Positions 1 through 6,114 are shown, numbered from the stretch's first letter. The stretch is DNA of 7,922 nt from JACQXM01 sp964569425 (GCA_964569425.1 CAZMVD010000165.1:1-7922), one strand, 5' to 3'. Made by a program: numbers and translations. Notes: generated by a model not told the origin, from the letters alone.

Positions 1-25
1 AACGCCTCCGGGCCCCCTCGCCCGA

Positions 26-42
26 CCGGCGATGATAGCCGG
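26..42. other. Small hairpin upstream of the DUF2062 gene
   Basis: CCGGC (26-30) and GCCGG (38-42) form a perfect 5-bp stem around the 7-nt loop GATGATA. There is no T-run on either side, so it is not a canonical terminator. It could be the end of a gene lying to the left of the window or simply chance in GC-rich DNA. Confidence 0.2.
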
Positions 43-100
43 CGAATAGTGATGAAATGTGGTCGCAGACTCACCGATAGTATCTGCACCGTCCGCTTCA

Positions 101-109
101 TGATAGAAT
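101..109 (+). promoter_or_regulatory. Extended -10 promoter element for the DUF2062 gene
   Basis: TGATAGAAT matches the extended -10 pattern TGnTAnnAT, with TAGAAT at 104-109. No good -35 box lies 16-18 bp upstream, which is tolerated for extended -10 promoters. Transcription would begin near 116. That is downstream of the ATG at 108, so this element argues against that ATG and for the GTG at 231. The predicted 5' leader of about 115 nt holds two inverted repeats: CCGTGTC/GACACGG (122-128 and 145-151) and CGCGT/ACGCG (160-164 and 175-179). Confidence 0.35.
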
Positions 110-230
110 GGGGGGTCTTAGCCGTGTCGGTGCGATCGTTTTCGGACACGGGGATTGGGCGCGTTTTGCTCAATACGCGAAACCAAACTCGTGGCCGATC
201 GCGTTATGGCCAGGAAAGGGTGAGCGTGTA

Positions 231-806
231 GTGGCCAGGCCGTTACTGCGATTGCGCAGGATCATCAGCCGTAGAATTCTGCACGTCGATGACACGCCGC
301 GCGCCATCGCGCTGGGCGCCAGCATTGCGATGTTTATTGCCATCCTGCCGTTGATCGGCATTCAGACGTTTGTGGCGATTGCGGTGGCGGCCGCCGTGCG
401 CGCCAACAAAGCCGTGTGTATTCCGGTAGTGTGGATCACCAATCCCTTCACGGCGTTCCCCATCTACTACGGCTGCTACTGGCTGGGTCGTCGAATCTGC
501 GGCGGCGGTGCGCCGGCGGCGGAGGCGGCGGAAGAGGCCGAAGTGGTCAAGCAGCTTGTGGCGGTCGGCAGCGACGTACACCTATGGGAACTCGCCTTCT
601 GGAAGCAGTTCTTCTATACGCTGGTCGGGATGGGCGCGGAACTTTGGGTCGGGTGCGTGATCGTGGGGATCGTACTGGCCGTTCCGACCTATTTTGCGGT
701 TCGGTGGGCGGTTGTTCACCACCGCGAGCGAAGGCTCCAGCGCGTGCACCGGCGCCACCGCTTCCGCGAAGCCCTGCGCCTCCGCCGCCGCGGCGTGGCG
801 GGATAG
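231..806 (+). CDS. DUF2062 family integral membrane protein
   Basis: A 191-residue protein with the hallmarks of DUF2062, a widespread small inner-membrane family of unknown biochemical function. After a short basic N-terminus (residues 2-15) comes a hydrophobic stretch at about 26-56 containing the family's Pro/Gly/Gln pattern (ILPLIGIQ). The diagnostic block NPFTAFPIYY follows at 71-80 inside a second hydrophobic segment (about 63-88). An Ala/Glu-rich loop (94-107) leads to a third membrane segment at about 138-162 and a strongly Arg-rich cytoplasmic tail (163-188). I chose GTG 231 because AGGAAAGG lies at 212-219, 11 nt upstream, and because family members begin with a basic helix just before the first membrane segment. 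An in-frame ATG at 108 would add 41 residues but has no ribosome binding site and overlaps a -10-like element. The gene stands alone. Family assignment is secure; the molecular role is unknown. Confidence 0.82.
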   Translation: MARPLLRLRRIISRRILHVDDTPRAIALGASIAMFIAILPLIGIQTFVAIAVAAAVRANKAVCIPVVWITNPFTAFPIYYGCYWLGRRICGGGAPAAEAAEEAEVVKQLVAVGSDVHLWELAFWKQFFYTLVGMGAELWVGCVIVGIVLAVPTYFAVRWAVVHHRERRLQRVHRRHRFREALRLRRRGVAG

Positions 807-1346
807 CGGGAGTATCGTCCAGCGACATCGGTGCCCAACGAGCCTAACCTCAATCGCAAATCGACGGGTTGAGCATTCACCTTAGGGTGCTCGGCGCCAT
901 TCAGTCGGTTGCTCCGCTTGCCTTTTGTTGCCCCTATGCGCGCAGTTTCGGAGAGTAGTATCAGTTTCTGCAGGAATCCGCGGAGTTATCGCTGAGTTTC
1001 TTCTCGCCGCGTGAGGCTTTCGTTCTTTGCATCCGTCGGCATGGTGTTCGTACCATTCAGTTGTGCCGATTGCGGACGCCGAAAGTACAACCAACGTCGC
1101 CGCGTAGCGCAGCGTCAGCTGGCCCGATTCAAATGGTACTCGGTAGTAGCGGTTTCCCTGGATGTTGACGAAGGTCTGCGAGATTGCCCTTTGGCACAGG
1201 AGCGGGAGAATTGGAAGAGGTTCTTTGTGCCGTCGTGCGGACTCCAAGTGTCGGGTATCAGGTGATACCCTCGCCTTGCTTTCAGCCGCACCGTCCGTGG
1301 ACAGGCTAGATGCCGTAACTTACGGCGCCTGCGTTACTTACGTCAC
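807..1346. other. Gene-poor region between DUF2062 and tRNA-Ala
   Basis: This 540-bp stretch has visibly lower GC than its flanks and no convincing gene. Two open frames cross it: minus 882-1247 (121 codons) and plus 1011-1265 (84 codons). They overlap each other, and neither has a recognisable domain. The plus frame holds a CADC pair followed by basic residues, faintly like ribosomal protein L33, but the second Cys pair of L33 is absent and the rest does not match. A weak inverted repeat, GAGCA/TGCTC (871-875 and 888-892), lies 65 bp after the DUF2062 stop. GCCGTA/TACGGC (1312-1317 and 1321-1326) lies 20 bp past the tRNA 3' end. Neither has a T-tract. The region may be untranslated, a decayed gene or an unrecognised RNA. 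Confidence 0.45.
871..892 (+). terminator. Possible weak terminator hairpin after the DUF2062 gene
   Basis: GAGCA (871-875) pairs with TGCTC (888-892). Inside, CACC (878-881) can alternatively pair with GGTG. It lies 65 nt beyond the stop codon and has no T-run, so at best it is a non-canonical or Rho-assisted end. Confidence 0.18.
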
Positions 1347-1419
1347 TGGAGCCAAGGGGACTCGAACCCCTGACCTTCTGCATGCCATGCAGACGCGCTC
1401 CCAACTGCGCCATGGCCCC
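1347..1419 (-). tRNA. tRNA-Ala, anticodon GGC
   Basis: The minus strand folds into a complete 73-nt cloverleaf. The 7-bp acceptor stem is GGGGCCA/TGGCTCC with one G-U pair and discriminator A. The D arm has a GCGC/GCGC stem with loop AGTTGGGA. The anticodon stem TCTGC/GCAGA closes the loop ATGGCAT, giving anticodon GGC (plus-strand bases 1384-1386), which reads GCC and GCU alanine codons. The variable region is AGGTC, and the T arm is AGGGG/CCCCT with loop TTCGAGT. The 3' CCA is not encoded (the next bases are GTG), so it must be added by CCA-transferase. A close-spaced promoter lies just upstream. No copy of the tRNA 3' end was seen nearby that would mark an integrated element. Confidence 0.96.
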
Positions 1420-1431
1420 GCTGGTGGGTTG

Positions 1432-1460
1432 ATTATGGACCAACCGGACCGGGGTTGCAA
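1432..1460 (-). promoter_or_regulatory. Sigma-70-like promoter of tRNA-Ala
   Basis: On the minus strand, TTGCAA (1455-1460) and CATAAT (1432-1437) are separated by exactly 17 bp. Transcription would begin near 1425, about 6 nt before the mature tRNA 5' end at 1419. This spacing is typical of tRNA genes and makes the call convincing. Confidence 0.65.
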
Positions 1461-1844
1461 CTCCCGTCGCCATGGAAACGACCCGCCCGCTGATCGCCCG
1501 GTACTGAACGGTCACCCTGCCTGGCTGAACGGAGCTTCGCTTCGCCAAACGCCCGGGGCGGCGAGACATTTCCCGGCGCACCTCCTTTGCGCTACGGAAA
1601 CGGCGGCACGTCATCGTAACCGGGGCTAAGGGTTTATGCCGAGGCGGCGCTCGGCGAACCGCGCAGCGCACGCCGCGCCTTGGTGCCAATTCACTGACAC
1701 CACGCCGTGGGAGTCAATCGGCGGGCGGCAGGGATGAAAGAAAGCGTGGACAGGACGAAGGCCGCGGGCGCAGGAATCGCGCATCCGTCCGATATTGTTC
1801 GGCGAAATTTGCGCCTCCACCGCCCCATAACCGTAAACAAAGCC
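1461..1844. other. Gene-poor region between tRNA-Ala and the xerD promoter
   Basis: No protein gene is supported in this stretch. Open frames on both strands overlap one another, are Arg/Pro-rich, and lack recognisable domains. Items visible here are a direct repeat of CTGAACGG at 1504-1511 and 1525-1532 (21-bp period), a hairpin with the loop CCTCCTT at 1576-1592, and an inverted repeat TGGTG/CACCA at 1681-1685 and 1698-1702. A minus-strand ATG at 1569 is preceded by a full AAGGAGG. However, the frame it opens (to 1306) reads straight through the tRNA gene on the same strand, so it is unlikely to be a gene. Confidence 0.4.
1576..1592 (+). other. Hairpin with an anti-Shine-Dalgarno loop
   Basis: GCGCA (1576-1580) and TGCGC (1588-1592) form a perfect 5-bp stem around the loop CCTCCTT (1581-1587). 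Read on the plus strand the loop is the anti-Shine-Dalgarno sequence. Read on the minus strand it is a perfect AAGGAGG, 11 nt before an ATG at 1569. C/U-rich loops that pair with ribosome binding sites are known in several bacterial small RNAs. Whether any RNA is made here cannot be told from the sequence. Confidence 0.3.
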
Positions 1845-1873
1845 TTGGATCAGAGCGGCGCTTCGCGTACAAT
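1845..1873 (+). promoter_or_regulatory. Sigma-70-like promoter of xerD
   Basis: TTGGAT (1845-1850) and TACAAT (1868-1873) are spaced by exactly 17 bp, with four of six and five of six matches to the sigma-70 -35 and -10 consensus. Transcription would start near 1880. This leaves a leader of about 95 nt before the xerD ATG at 1975. Confidence 0.6.
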
Positions 1874-1880
1874 CGCAGTT

Positions 1881-1954
1881 GGTCAGGCTCGCCCACTGGT
1901 CGTACCCGGCGATCCTGACCGTGCCATGTATGTGGCACTCGTCGTCGGGCGTAC
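1881..1954 (+). promoter_or_regulatory. Structured 5' leader of xerD, possible regulatory RNA
   Basis: Three complementary pairs lie between the predicted start site and the ribosome binding site. GTGCCA/TGGCAC (1921-1926 and 1933-1938) is a perfect 6-bp hairpin with a 6-nt loop. An outer helix pairs 1902-1912 with 1942-1954: 11 pairs with two single-base bulges, C1950 and G1947, and one G-U. GGTCAGG (1881-1887) is perfectly complementary to CCTGACC (1914-1920). That last segment sits in the single-stranded linker enclosed by the outer helix, so all three could form together as a pseudoknot, or the helices could compete. The xerD ribosome binding site (1961-1968) follows directly. It matches no riboswitch class I recognise. 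Confidence 0.35.
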
Positions 1955-1974
1955 ACCGCCGAGGGGGAATCAAG

Positions 1975-2898
1975 ATGCTTGTTGCCGAACGACCGGTCCT
2001 GGCCGCCGAGGAAATCGCCCGGCCGGTCAAGCGATTTCTTGATTACGTGTTTCTGGAATGCGGCCTGTCCGGCGAGACGGTCACCGCCTACAAACGCGAC
2101 CTGCGCGAGTTCTGGCAGGACCTGGTTCACGCGGACGTGGAGGCGGGCGAGATCTCGATTGAGGACGTGCAGCGGCACCTCGTTCGCCTGCATGAGCGCG
2201 GCCTGGCCCTGTCATCGATTGCGCGGCACTTTGCCACCATCAAGGTTTTTCTCCGGCACCTGCACAATGAACGGGTACTCCAGCGCGACGTGGCTTCCCT
2301 GATGGAGGCGCCGCGGCGCTGGCGCACCATTCCCGACACCGTGCACTTCGAGCAGGTCAGCCAACTACTAAATTCCCCGGATCCGTCGGACGAGTTCTTC
2401 CTGCGCGATCGCGCGTTGCTGGAACTTCTGTACGCGACGGGGATGCGCGTCAGCGAAGTGGTTCATCTGCACGTTCCGCAGATCAATCTTGCCTTGGGAT
2501 ACGTCCGTTGCTTCGGCAAGGGGCGAAAAGAGCGCGTCATTCCCGTGGGGCGCTATGCGGTGGAAGCGGTCCGCGAATATCTCGAGGGTTTTCGGCCGCG
2601 CCTGCTGGGCGACCGGCACACCGAAGCTTTGTTCCTGTCGCGCACCGGCAAACCGCTGGATCGCACCAACATCTGGCGGCTGGTGCGCAAGTATGCCACG
2701 TTGGCGGGAATCACCGGCCATCTATCGCCGCACACCTTGCGCCACTGTTTCGCCACGCACCTGCTGGCCGGTGGGGCCGATCTGAGAATCGTTCAAGAAC
2801 TTCTGGGGCACGCCGACGTCGCGACGACCCAGATATACACCCATGTCAATGAAACCCAGCTTCAGCAGGTGCATCGCCGCTTCCACCCCCGGCCGTAG
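1975..2898 (+). CDS. xerD: Tyrosine recombinase XerD
   Basis: A 307-residue tyrosine recombinase. XerC and XerD act together at the dif site in the terminus to resolve chromosome dimers, with FtsK activating XerD. The N-terminal SAM-like core-binding domain covers about residues 14-100, and the catalytic domain about 120-300. All catalytic residues are visible: Arg158 (TGMRVSE), Lys182 (GKGRKE), His253 and Arg256 (SPHTLRH), His279 (LLGHA) and the nucleophile Tyr288 (QIYTH). The C-terminus (HVNETQLQQVHRRFHPRP) resembles XerD, which ends in a similar HHPRA, more than XerC. The length is close to the usual 298. I chose ATG 1975 because GAGGGGGA (1961-1968) lies 6 nt upstream; an in-frame ATG at 1879 adds 32 residues unlike the family. 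A promoter at 1845-1873 and a structured leader precede it. The gene is convergent with the DUF1579-like gene. XerC, or a single-recombinase or integrase role, cannot be fully excluded, but no phage context is present. Confidence 0.9.
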   Translation: MLVAERPVLAAEEIARPVKRFLDYVFLECGLSGETVTAYKRDLREFWQDLVHADVEAGEISIEDVQRHLVRLHERGLALSSIARHFATIKVFLRHLHNERVLQRDVASLMEAPRRWRTIPDTVHFEQVSQLLNSPDPSDEFFLRDRALLELLYATGMRVSEVVHLHVPQINLALGYVRCFGKGRKERVIPVGRYAVEAVREYLEGFRPRLLGDRHTEALFLSRTGKPLDRTNIWRLVRKYATLAGITGHLSPHTLRHCFATHLLAGGADLRIVQELLGHADVATTQIYTHVNETQLQQVHRRFHPRP

Positions 2899-2918
2899 AC
2901 GAACGAAACCGGCCACTG

Positions 2919-2944
2919 AAAAAGGGCGCCTCGAAACAGGTCCC
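2919..2944 (-). terminator. Intrinsic-terminator-like hairpin after the DUF1579-like gene
   Basis: On the minus strand GGG-A-CCT (2944-2938) pairs with AGG-CG-CCC (2931-2924) around the loop GTTTCG, and a run of five T follows (plus-strand A 2919-2923). It begins 18 nt after the stop at 2963. The stem is imperfect, with a small internal loop, so strength is uncertain. It lies in the 64-bp gap shared with the convergent xerD gene. Confidence 0.45.
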
Positions 2945-2962
2945 TGATAACGCAAACGGCGG

Positions 2963-3598
2963 TTATTCGTCTTCCGGGCGGCCGATGATCCGGACCGACT
3001 GGTCTGCAGGGCAGGGCACCGCACGAACGTATTCCACTTCGAGCCGTTTGGTCAGCGCTTTGTTCTCGACCTGGTAGGTCGTAGCCACGCGGCGGTCGTC
3101 GCCTTCGAAACGCTCCACCACACGAAACTCCCGCTCGGAACCCCCTCCTGTCGATTGCTTCGCCGTGCTGACCAGCGTACGCGTATCGGCGTTCCACTCG
3201 GCCGTGAATTGTGTCGGGCCGTCAGTCGATGCGTCGTCGAACCATGCGCCGGCGAATCGATTCTCGCCGGCGTTCCACGAGAACATTCCGATGGCCTGGT
3301 AACGTGTCGAAGCGGTGGCCGTGGTGTATACTCGGCGCAGCCAACGTCCGTTGAGCGCCCAGTTGATGTCTTCGGATCCTTTGACGGTAGCCGTTTCGTG
3401 CCCCGAATTATCAAAGTGGTGTTCCAGAACGTTCCAGTGGCCAACGTATTTCTGCAACGCTGCGAGTTCGGGAACAGGCGACGAAACCGGGGCGGGGGAA
3501 TCGGGTTGTTCTTGCGTGGCCGGAGCGGTGGATTGGGCCAAGCAGAACAGGCCGCTCGACACGAGCAGTAGTTTGAGCAAGACCGAGTCAGTTTTCAC
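2963..3598 (-). CDS. Secreted DUF1579-like protein
   Basis: A 211-residue exported protein. Residues 1-24 form a signal peptide: a Lys near the start, a hydrophobic core (LLKLLLVSSGLFCLA), then small residues suitable for signal peptidase I around 23-27. Cys19 is not in a good lipobox, so a lipoprotein is unlikely. A Pro/Ser/Gln-rich linker (25-43) precedes a compact domain from about 44 to 208. Its pattern suggests DUF1579: LxxYVGHW (49-55), LNGRWLRR (82-89), the iGmFsWNAGENRFaGaWFDdaST pattern around 103-125, and alternating beta-strand-like segments to the end. DUF1579 proteins are small beta-barrel-like proteins of unknown function, often secreted. Translation starts at GTG 3598, with GGAG 7 nt upstream. 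The transketolase gene ends 216 bp before it in transcription order, and no clear promoter was found between them. Family assignment is from pattern memory and moderately sure. Confidence 0.72.
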   Translation of the reverse strand: MKTDSVLLKLLLVSSGLFCLAQSTAPATQEQPDSPAPVSSPVPELAALQKYVGHWNVLEHHFDNSGHETATVKGSEDINWALNGRWLRRVYTTATASTRYQAIGMFSWNAGENRFAGAWFDDASTDGPTQFTAEWNADTRTLVSTAKQSTGGGSEREFRVVERFEGDDRRVATTYQVENKALTKRLEVEYVRAVPCPADQSVRIIGRPEDE

Positions 3599-3673
3599 TG
3601 AAGAACTCCGCAGGTTGGGAACCGCCGCTTACGGGGCGCCTACAGTCGGAACGCTGGAAGACCGAATGCCTTG

Positions 3674-3692
3674 TGCGGGCTGAAAACCCGCA
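3674..3692 (-). other. Hairpin in the leader region of the DUF1579-like gene
   Basis: TGCGGG (3674-3679) and CCCGCA (3687-3692) form a perfect 6-bp stem around a 7-nt loop. It lies between transketolase and the DUF1579-like gene, 75 nt before the latter's start. There is no T-run on either strand, so it is either a Rho-assisted transcript end or part of the untranslated leader. Confidence 0.25.
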
Positions 3693-3783
3693 GCGCGTCC
3701 TGTTAGAGGCTCCAGCGCACATACGCGGTATCCAACCGTTCAGTTCGTTCCGGGCGCAAGGAGGCATGATCGATGGCGTACGA

Positions 3784-3801
3784 CCGGAGCGGTTGCTCCG
3801 G
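3784..3801 (-). terminator. Strong hairpin just after the transketolase stop
   Basis: CCGGAGC (3784-3790) and GCTCCGG (3795-3801) form a perfect 7-bp GC-rich stem with a 4-nt loop. It starts 14 nt after the transketolase stop codon on the minus strand. The position suggests a transcript 3' end or a stabilising hairpin. The following bases have no T-run, so classical intrinsic termination is doubtful. Confidence 0.38.
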
Positions 3802-3814
3802 CCGGATGGGCGGA

Positions 3815-5797
3815 TTACCGACCGGCGAGCTGCCGCGCCCGATCCACGATCTGCTCCAAACCGACCCCGACGTATGTAAACACCGCCTCGGCGGTCTTGG
3901 CGGACTTGGGAATTCGCCGCACGGTCATTCCGATGACGCGGACTTCCGCGAATTCCGCGGCAGCTTCGGCCAACTCGCTGTGTAGTCCGCCCGCGTAATT
4001 ATCCTCGATGGTGAGAATCGTGCCACCGGCCGCGCGAGCAGCGGCGAGTATGGGCGCGGGGTCCAGCGGAAACGTGTAAGCATCGAAGACATGGCAGGAT
4101 ACCCCCTCACGCTCGAGCAGTGTCGCGGCTTGCAGCGCCGAGTGCACCATATAACCGGCGCTGACCAATGTTACCCGCGTACCGGTGCGCAGCTGTTTGC
4201 AACCGTACAGGGCGAAGGCTTCATCCAGCGGATATACAAAAGGCGCGTCCGGCCGGTGGGTTCGCAGGTAACAGAGCCCATCGATGTTGGCCATCAGTTC
4301 GCAGCAGCGATAGGCGCTGACGGCATCGCAAGGATGGAATACGTGACAGGCCATGGCACTTCGCCCGGTGTCGACACGCGTCATGCTGCGAAAGTAGGCG
4401 ACGTCCGACACGGCCATCTGCGAAGGGCCATCCGCCCCCAGGGAAACCCCCGCGTGCGAACCTACGATCTTGACGTTGGCGCGGCTGATGCCGGCCATAT
4501 CGATCTGATCCACGGCGCGCGCAATGAATTTGGCGAAACTGCTGGCGAACGGGATCTTGCCCGCTGCCGCCATACCCGCCGCCGTGGTCACCATGTTCTG
4601 TTCGGCGATCTTGCACTCGAAGAACCGGTTCGAGTGCTCGCGCGCGAAGTAGTTGGCGAACGTGGAATTGCTGACATCGCCGTCGAGACTCACGATTCGT
4701 TCGTCGGCGTCACCCAGCGCAACGAGCGCCGCGCCGTAGGCGGCGCGAGTGGCCAACTTCTTTTTCTCCAGGGCCGCGGCGAGTCCCACTCGTTTGAGCG
4801 CCTCGGACATCGGCGGCAATTTGATCGGCGGCGCGACGCGGCTGGGCGCCACCTTCGAGGGTCCAACAGGCGTTCGGACGGACGGCTCGATGTCCGCACC
4901 AAGCTGCCGCGCGGTGGTATCCAACTGGTCGAGCGCCTGATTCAACTCGGTCGGGGTCAGCGGCTTGCCGTGGAAGTTCTTGCCGAGCATCAGGTCTACA
5001 CCCCAGCCCTTGACGGTGCGCGCCACGACGGCCACCGGCTTGTCATGCCTGCCTGCCTGGTCGAATGCGGCGGAAAGTTCAGCGGGAGCATGCCCGTCCA
5101 CTTCCACGACGTGCCAGCCGAAGGCGCGCATTTTGGAAGCAATGGCATCGGCCGATTGCTGCGTGGAAACCGCGTCCGCTTGTCCGTGCCCGTTGCAACT
5201 GAACACCACGCACACGTTGCGCAGATGGTGATCCACGATCATGTCCGCGGCTTCCCACACCTGGCCTTCGCGCGATTCGCCATCGCCAGCGATGACGAAA
5301 ATACGCTTGTCGATCCCGTCGAGTCGCGCGGCCAATGCCAGCCCCGCCGCGACGGACAACCCCTGGCCCAGGGAACCGGTCGCGGCGTCGAAAAAGGGGA
5401 ACCCTTCGGCAGGGTTAGGGTGACCATCCAGCTCGCTCTCCAGTTCACGAAGTCGCGCCAGGTCTTCGACGGTCAGCGCCCGGGCATGGTCACGGTTAAG
5501 GCCGATGGCGCCGCCCAGTTCCGCCCATGCGGCGTAGATTACCGGCACGCCGTGCCCGACCGACAGCACCAGCCGATCGTTGCCCCGGTGCCACGGATCG
5601 GCGGGATCGTGCCGCATCTGCCGAAACACAAGCTCCCCCGTAATGTGACACAAGGCCAGCGCCGTGGAGGGGTGCCCCGACCCGGCGGCCGTCGTCATGC
5701 GGAGCACGTGCCGAGCCAAACGGATGGCCTGACCGTGGGCCGTGGCGACCCATGCCGCCGAATCAGTGGGGGCCGGTTTCGTTCGGGCGTCGATCAT
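3815..5797 (-). CDS. tkt: Transketolase, short animal-like type
   Basis: Full-length transketolase of 660 residues. It moves two-carbon ketol units between sugar phosphates in the non-oxidative pentose phosphate pathway, using thiamine diphosphate and a divalent metal in the cytoplasm. The ThDP/pyrophosphate domain spans about 15-300: GSGHP (39-43), SVGHGVP (79-85), LDGHP (123-127), ATGSLGQGL (139-147), GDGE (171-174) with Asp172 and Asn202 as metal ligands 30 apart, and HGKP (276-279). A Pro-rich linker (302-330) leads to the pyrimidine domain (about 346-515), with catalytic Glu399 in CKIAEQNM and GADGPSQM (454-461), and a C-terminal domain (about 535-660). Gln460 occupies the site held by His in the E. 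coli-type enzyme and by Gln in human TKT; length and motifs also follow the human type. Relative to human TKT there is an insertion of about nine residues around 473-483. ATG 5797 has GGAG 6 nt upstream, and a promoter lies at 5844-5872. 1-deoxyxylulose synthase is excluded by motif order and sequence. Confidence 0.95.
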   Translation of the reverse strand: MIDARTKPAPTDSAAWVATAHGQAIRLARHVLRMTTAAGSGHPSTALALCHITGELVFRQMRHDPADPWHRGNDRLVLSVGHGVPVIYAAWAELGGAIGLNRDHARALTVEDLARLRELESELDGHPNPAEGFPFFDAATGSLGQGLSVAAGLALAARLDGIDKRIFVIAGDGESREGQVWEAADMIVDHHLRNVCVVFSCNGHGQADAVSTQQSADAIASKMRAFGWHVVEVDGHAPAELSAAFDQAGRHDKPVAVVARTVKGWGVDLMLGKNFHGKPLTPTELNQALDQLDTTARQLGADIEPSVRTPVGPSKVAPSRVAPPIKLPPMSEALKRVGLAAALEKKKLATRAAYGAALVALGDADERIVSLDGDVSNSTFANYFAREHSNRFFECKIAEQNMVTTAAGMAAAGKIPFASSFAKFIARAVDQIDMAGISRANVKIVGSHAGVSLGADGPSQMAVSDVAYFRSMTRVDTGRSAMACHVFHPCDAVSAYRCCELMANIDGLCYLRTHRPDAPFVYPLDEAFALYGCKQLRTGTRVTLVSAGYMVHSALQAATLLEREGVSCHVFDAYTFPLDPAPILAAARAAGGTILTIEDNYAGGLHSELAEAAAEFAEVRVIGMTVRRIPKSAKTAEAVFTYVGVGLEQIVDRARQLAGR

Positions 5798-5843
5798 GAC
5801 GGTCTCCGCGGTAGCTCTTCAGGACAAACGGTTCACCTCGCGC

Positions 5844-5872
5844 AGAATAGTCGGCAGTACCGCGTGGTTCAA
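5844..5872 (-). promoter_or_regulatory. Sigma-70-like promoter of tkt
   Basis: On the minus strand TTGAAC (5867-5872) and TATTCT (5844-5849) are separated by exactly 17 bp. Transcription would start near 5837, giving a leader of about 40 nt. It indicates that transketolase is transcribed independently of the crotonase genes upstream. Confidence 0.55.
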
Positions 5873-6053
5873 GGACAGTGGAGGGCCAAACCACAATCAA
5901 ACGACCGTGCAGATGTTTGGAGCGAGCCGTCCCGGCTTGATTTGAGCGTTCCGGAATCGCAGCGCGAACCTCACAATTCACAAGGAGAAAGGCCGTTCGC
6001 CGGTCGGCGCGGGACTGTCCCGGTCGGGCAGCGCCAAGCCGGCGGACCGGACC

Positions 6054-6076
6054 GGGGGACGCGTTTCCGTCCTTTT
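6054..6076 (+). terminator. Terminator-like hairpin pointing in the plus direction
   Basis: GGACG (6057-6061) and CGTCC (6068-6072) form a 5-bp stem with a 6-nt loop. It can extend by G-T pairs into the run of four T at 6073-6076. In the plus direction it looks like a short intrinsic terminator, but no plus-strand gene precedes it. On the minus strand it lies 43 nt after the paaG-like stop and could mark that transcript's 3' end without a T-tract. Confidence 0.28.
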
Positions 6077-6114
6077 CGACCTCTACTCGTGGCTATTGAA
6101 AGCCCGGCTCCCAG

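Larger units (their letters stand above)
5798..6114. other. Intergenic region between the paaG-like gene and tkt
   Basis: A 317-bp gap without a supported gene. It holds the transketolase promoter (5844-5872) and, toward the paaG-like stop, GC-rich repeats: CGGTCGG occurs at 6001-6007 and again at 6021-6027, flanking the small palindrome GGGACTGTCCC (6011-6021). A hairpin at 6057-6072 is followed by four T on the plus strand. Open frames here are short and overlap the tkt start. Confidence 0.4.

Noticed and set aside
1011..1265. Possible ribosomal protein L33-like ORF (CADCGRRKYNQRRR)
   Set aside because: The second zinc-binding Cys pair and the conserved ERLELKKYCP-type region of L33 are missing. 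The length and N-terminus also do not fit.
1347..1419. Possible integration (att) site at the tRNA-Ala 3' end
   Set aside because: No second copy of the tRNA 3' segment was found in the window, and there is no integrase of phage type or mobile cargo. XerD here looks like the housekeeping type.
1504..1532. Direct repeat CTGAACGG with 21-bp period
   Set aside because: Only two copies of 8 bp, not near a promoter or gene start; easily chance.
1306..1569. Minus-strand frame from ATG 1569 behind a perfect AAGGAGG
   Set aside because: The start signal is good, but the frame runs through the tRNA promoter and the whole tRNA gene on the same strand. The C-terminal half is just translated tRNA, so it is kept only as the hairpin observation.
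1162..1629. A 155-codon plus-strand open frame containing GTRTPDLLHAMQTRSQLRHGP
   Set aside because: That segment is the antisense translation of the tRNA-Ala gene, a familiar spurious ORF. The frame has no domain and no ribosome binding site.
1975..2898. A dif recombination site near xerD
   Set aside because: I looked for a dif-like pair of 11-bp arms with a 6-bp centre and saw none in the window. dif is usually distant, in the replication terminus.
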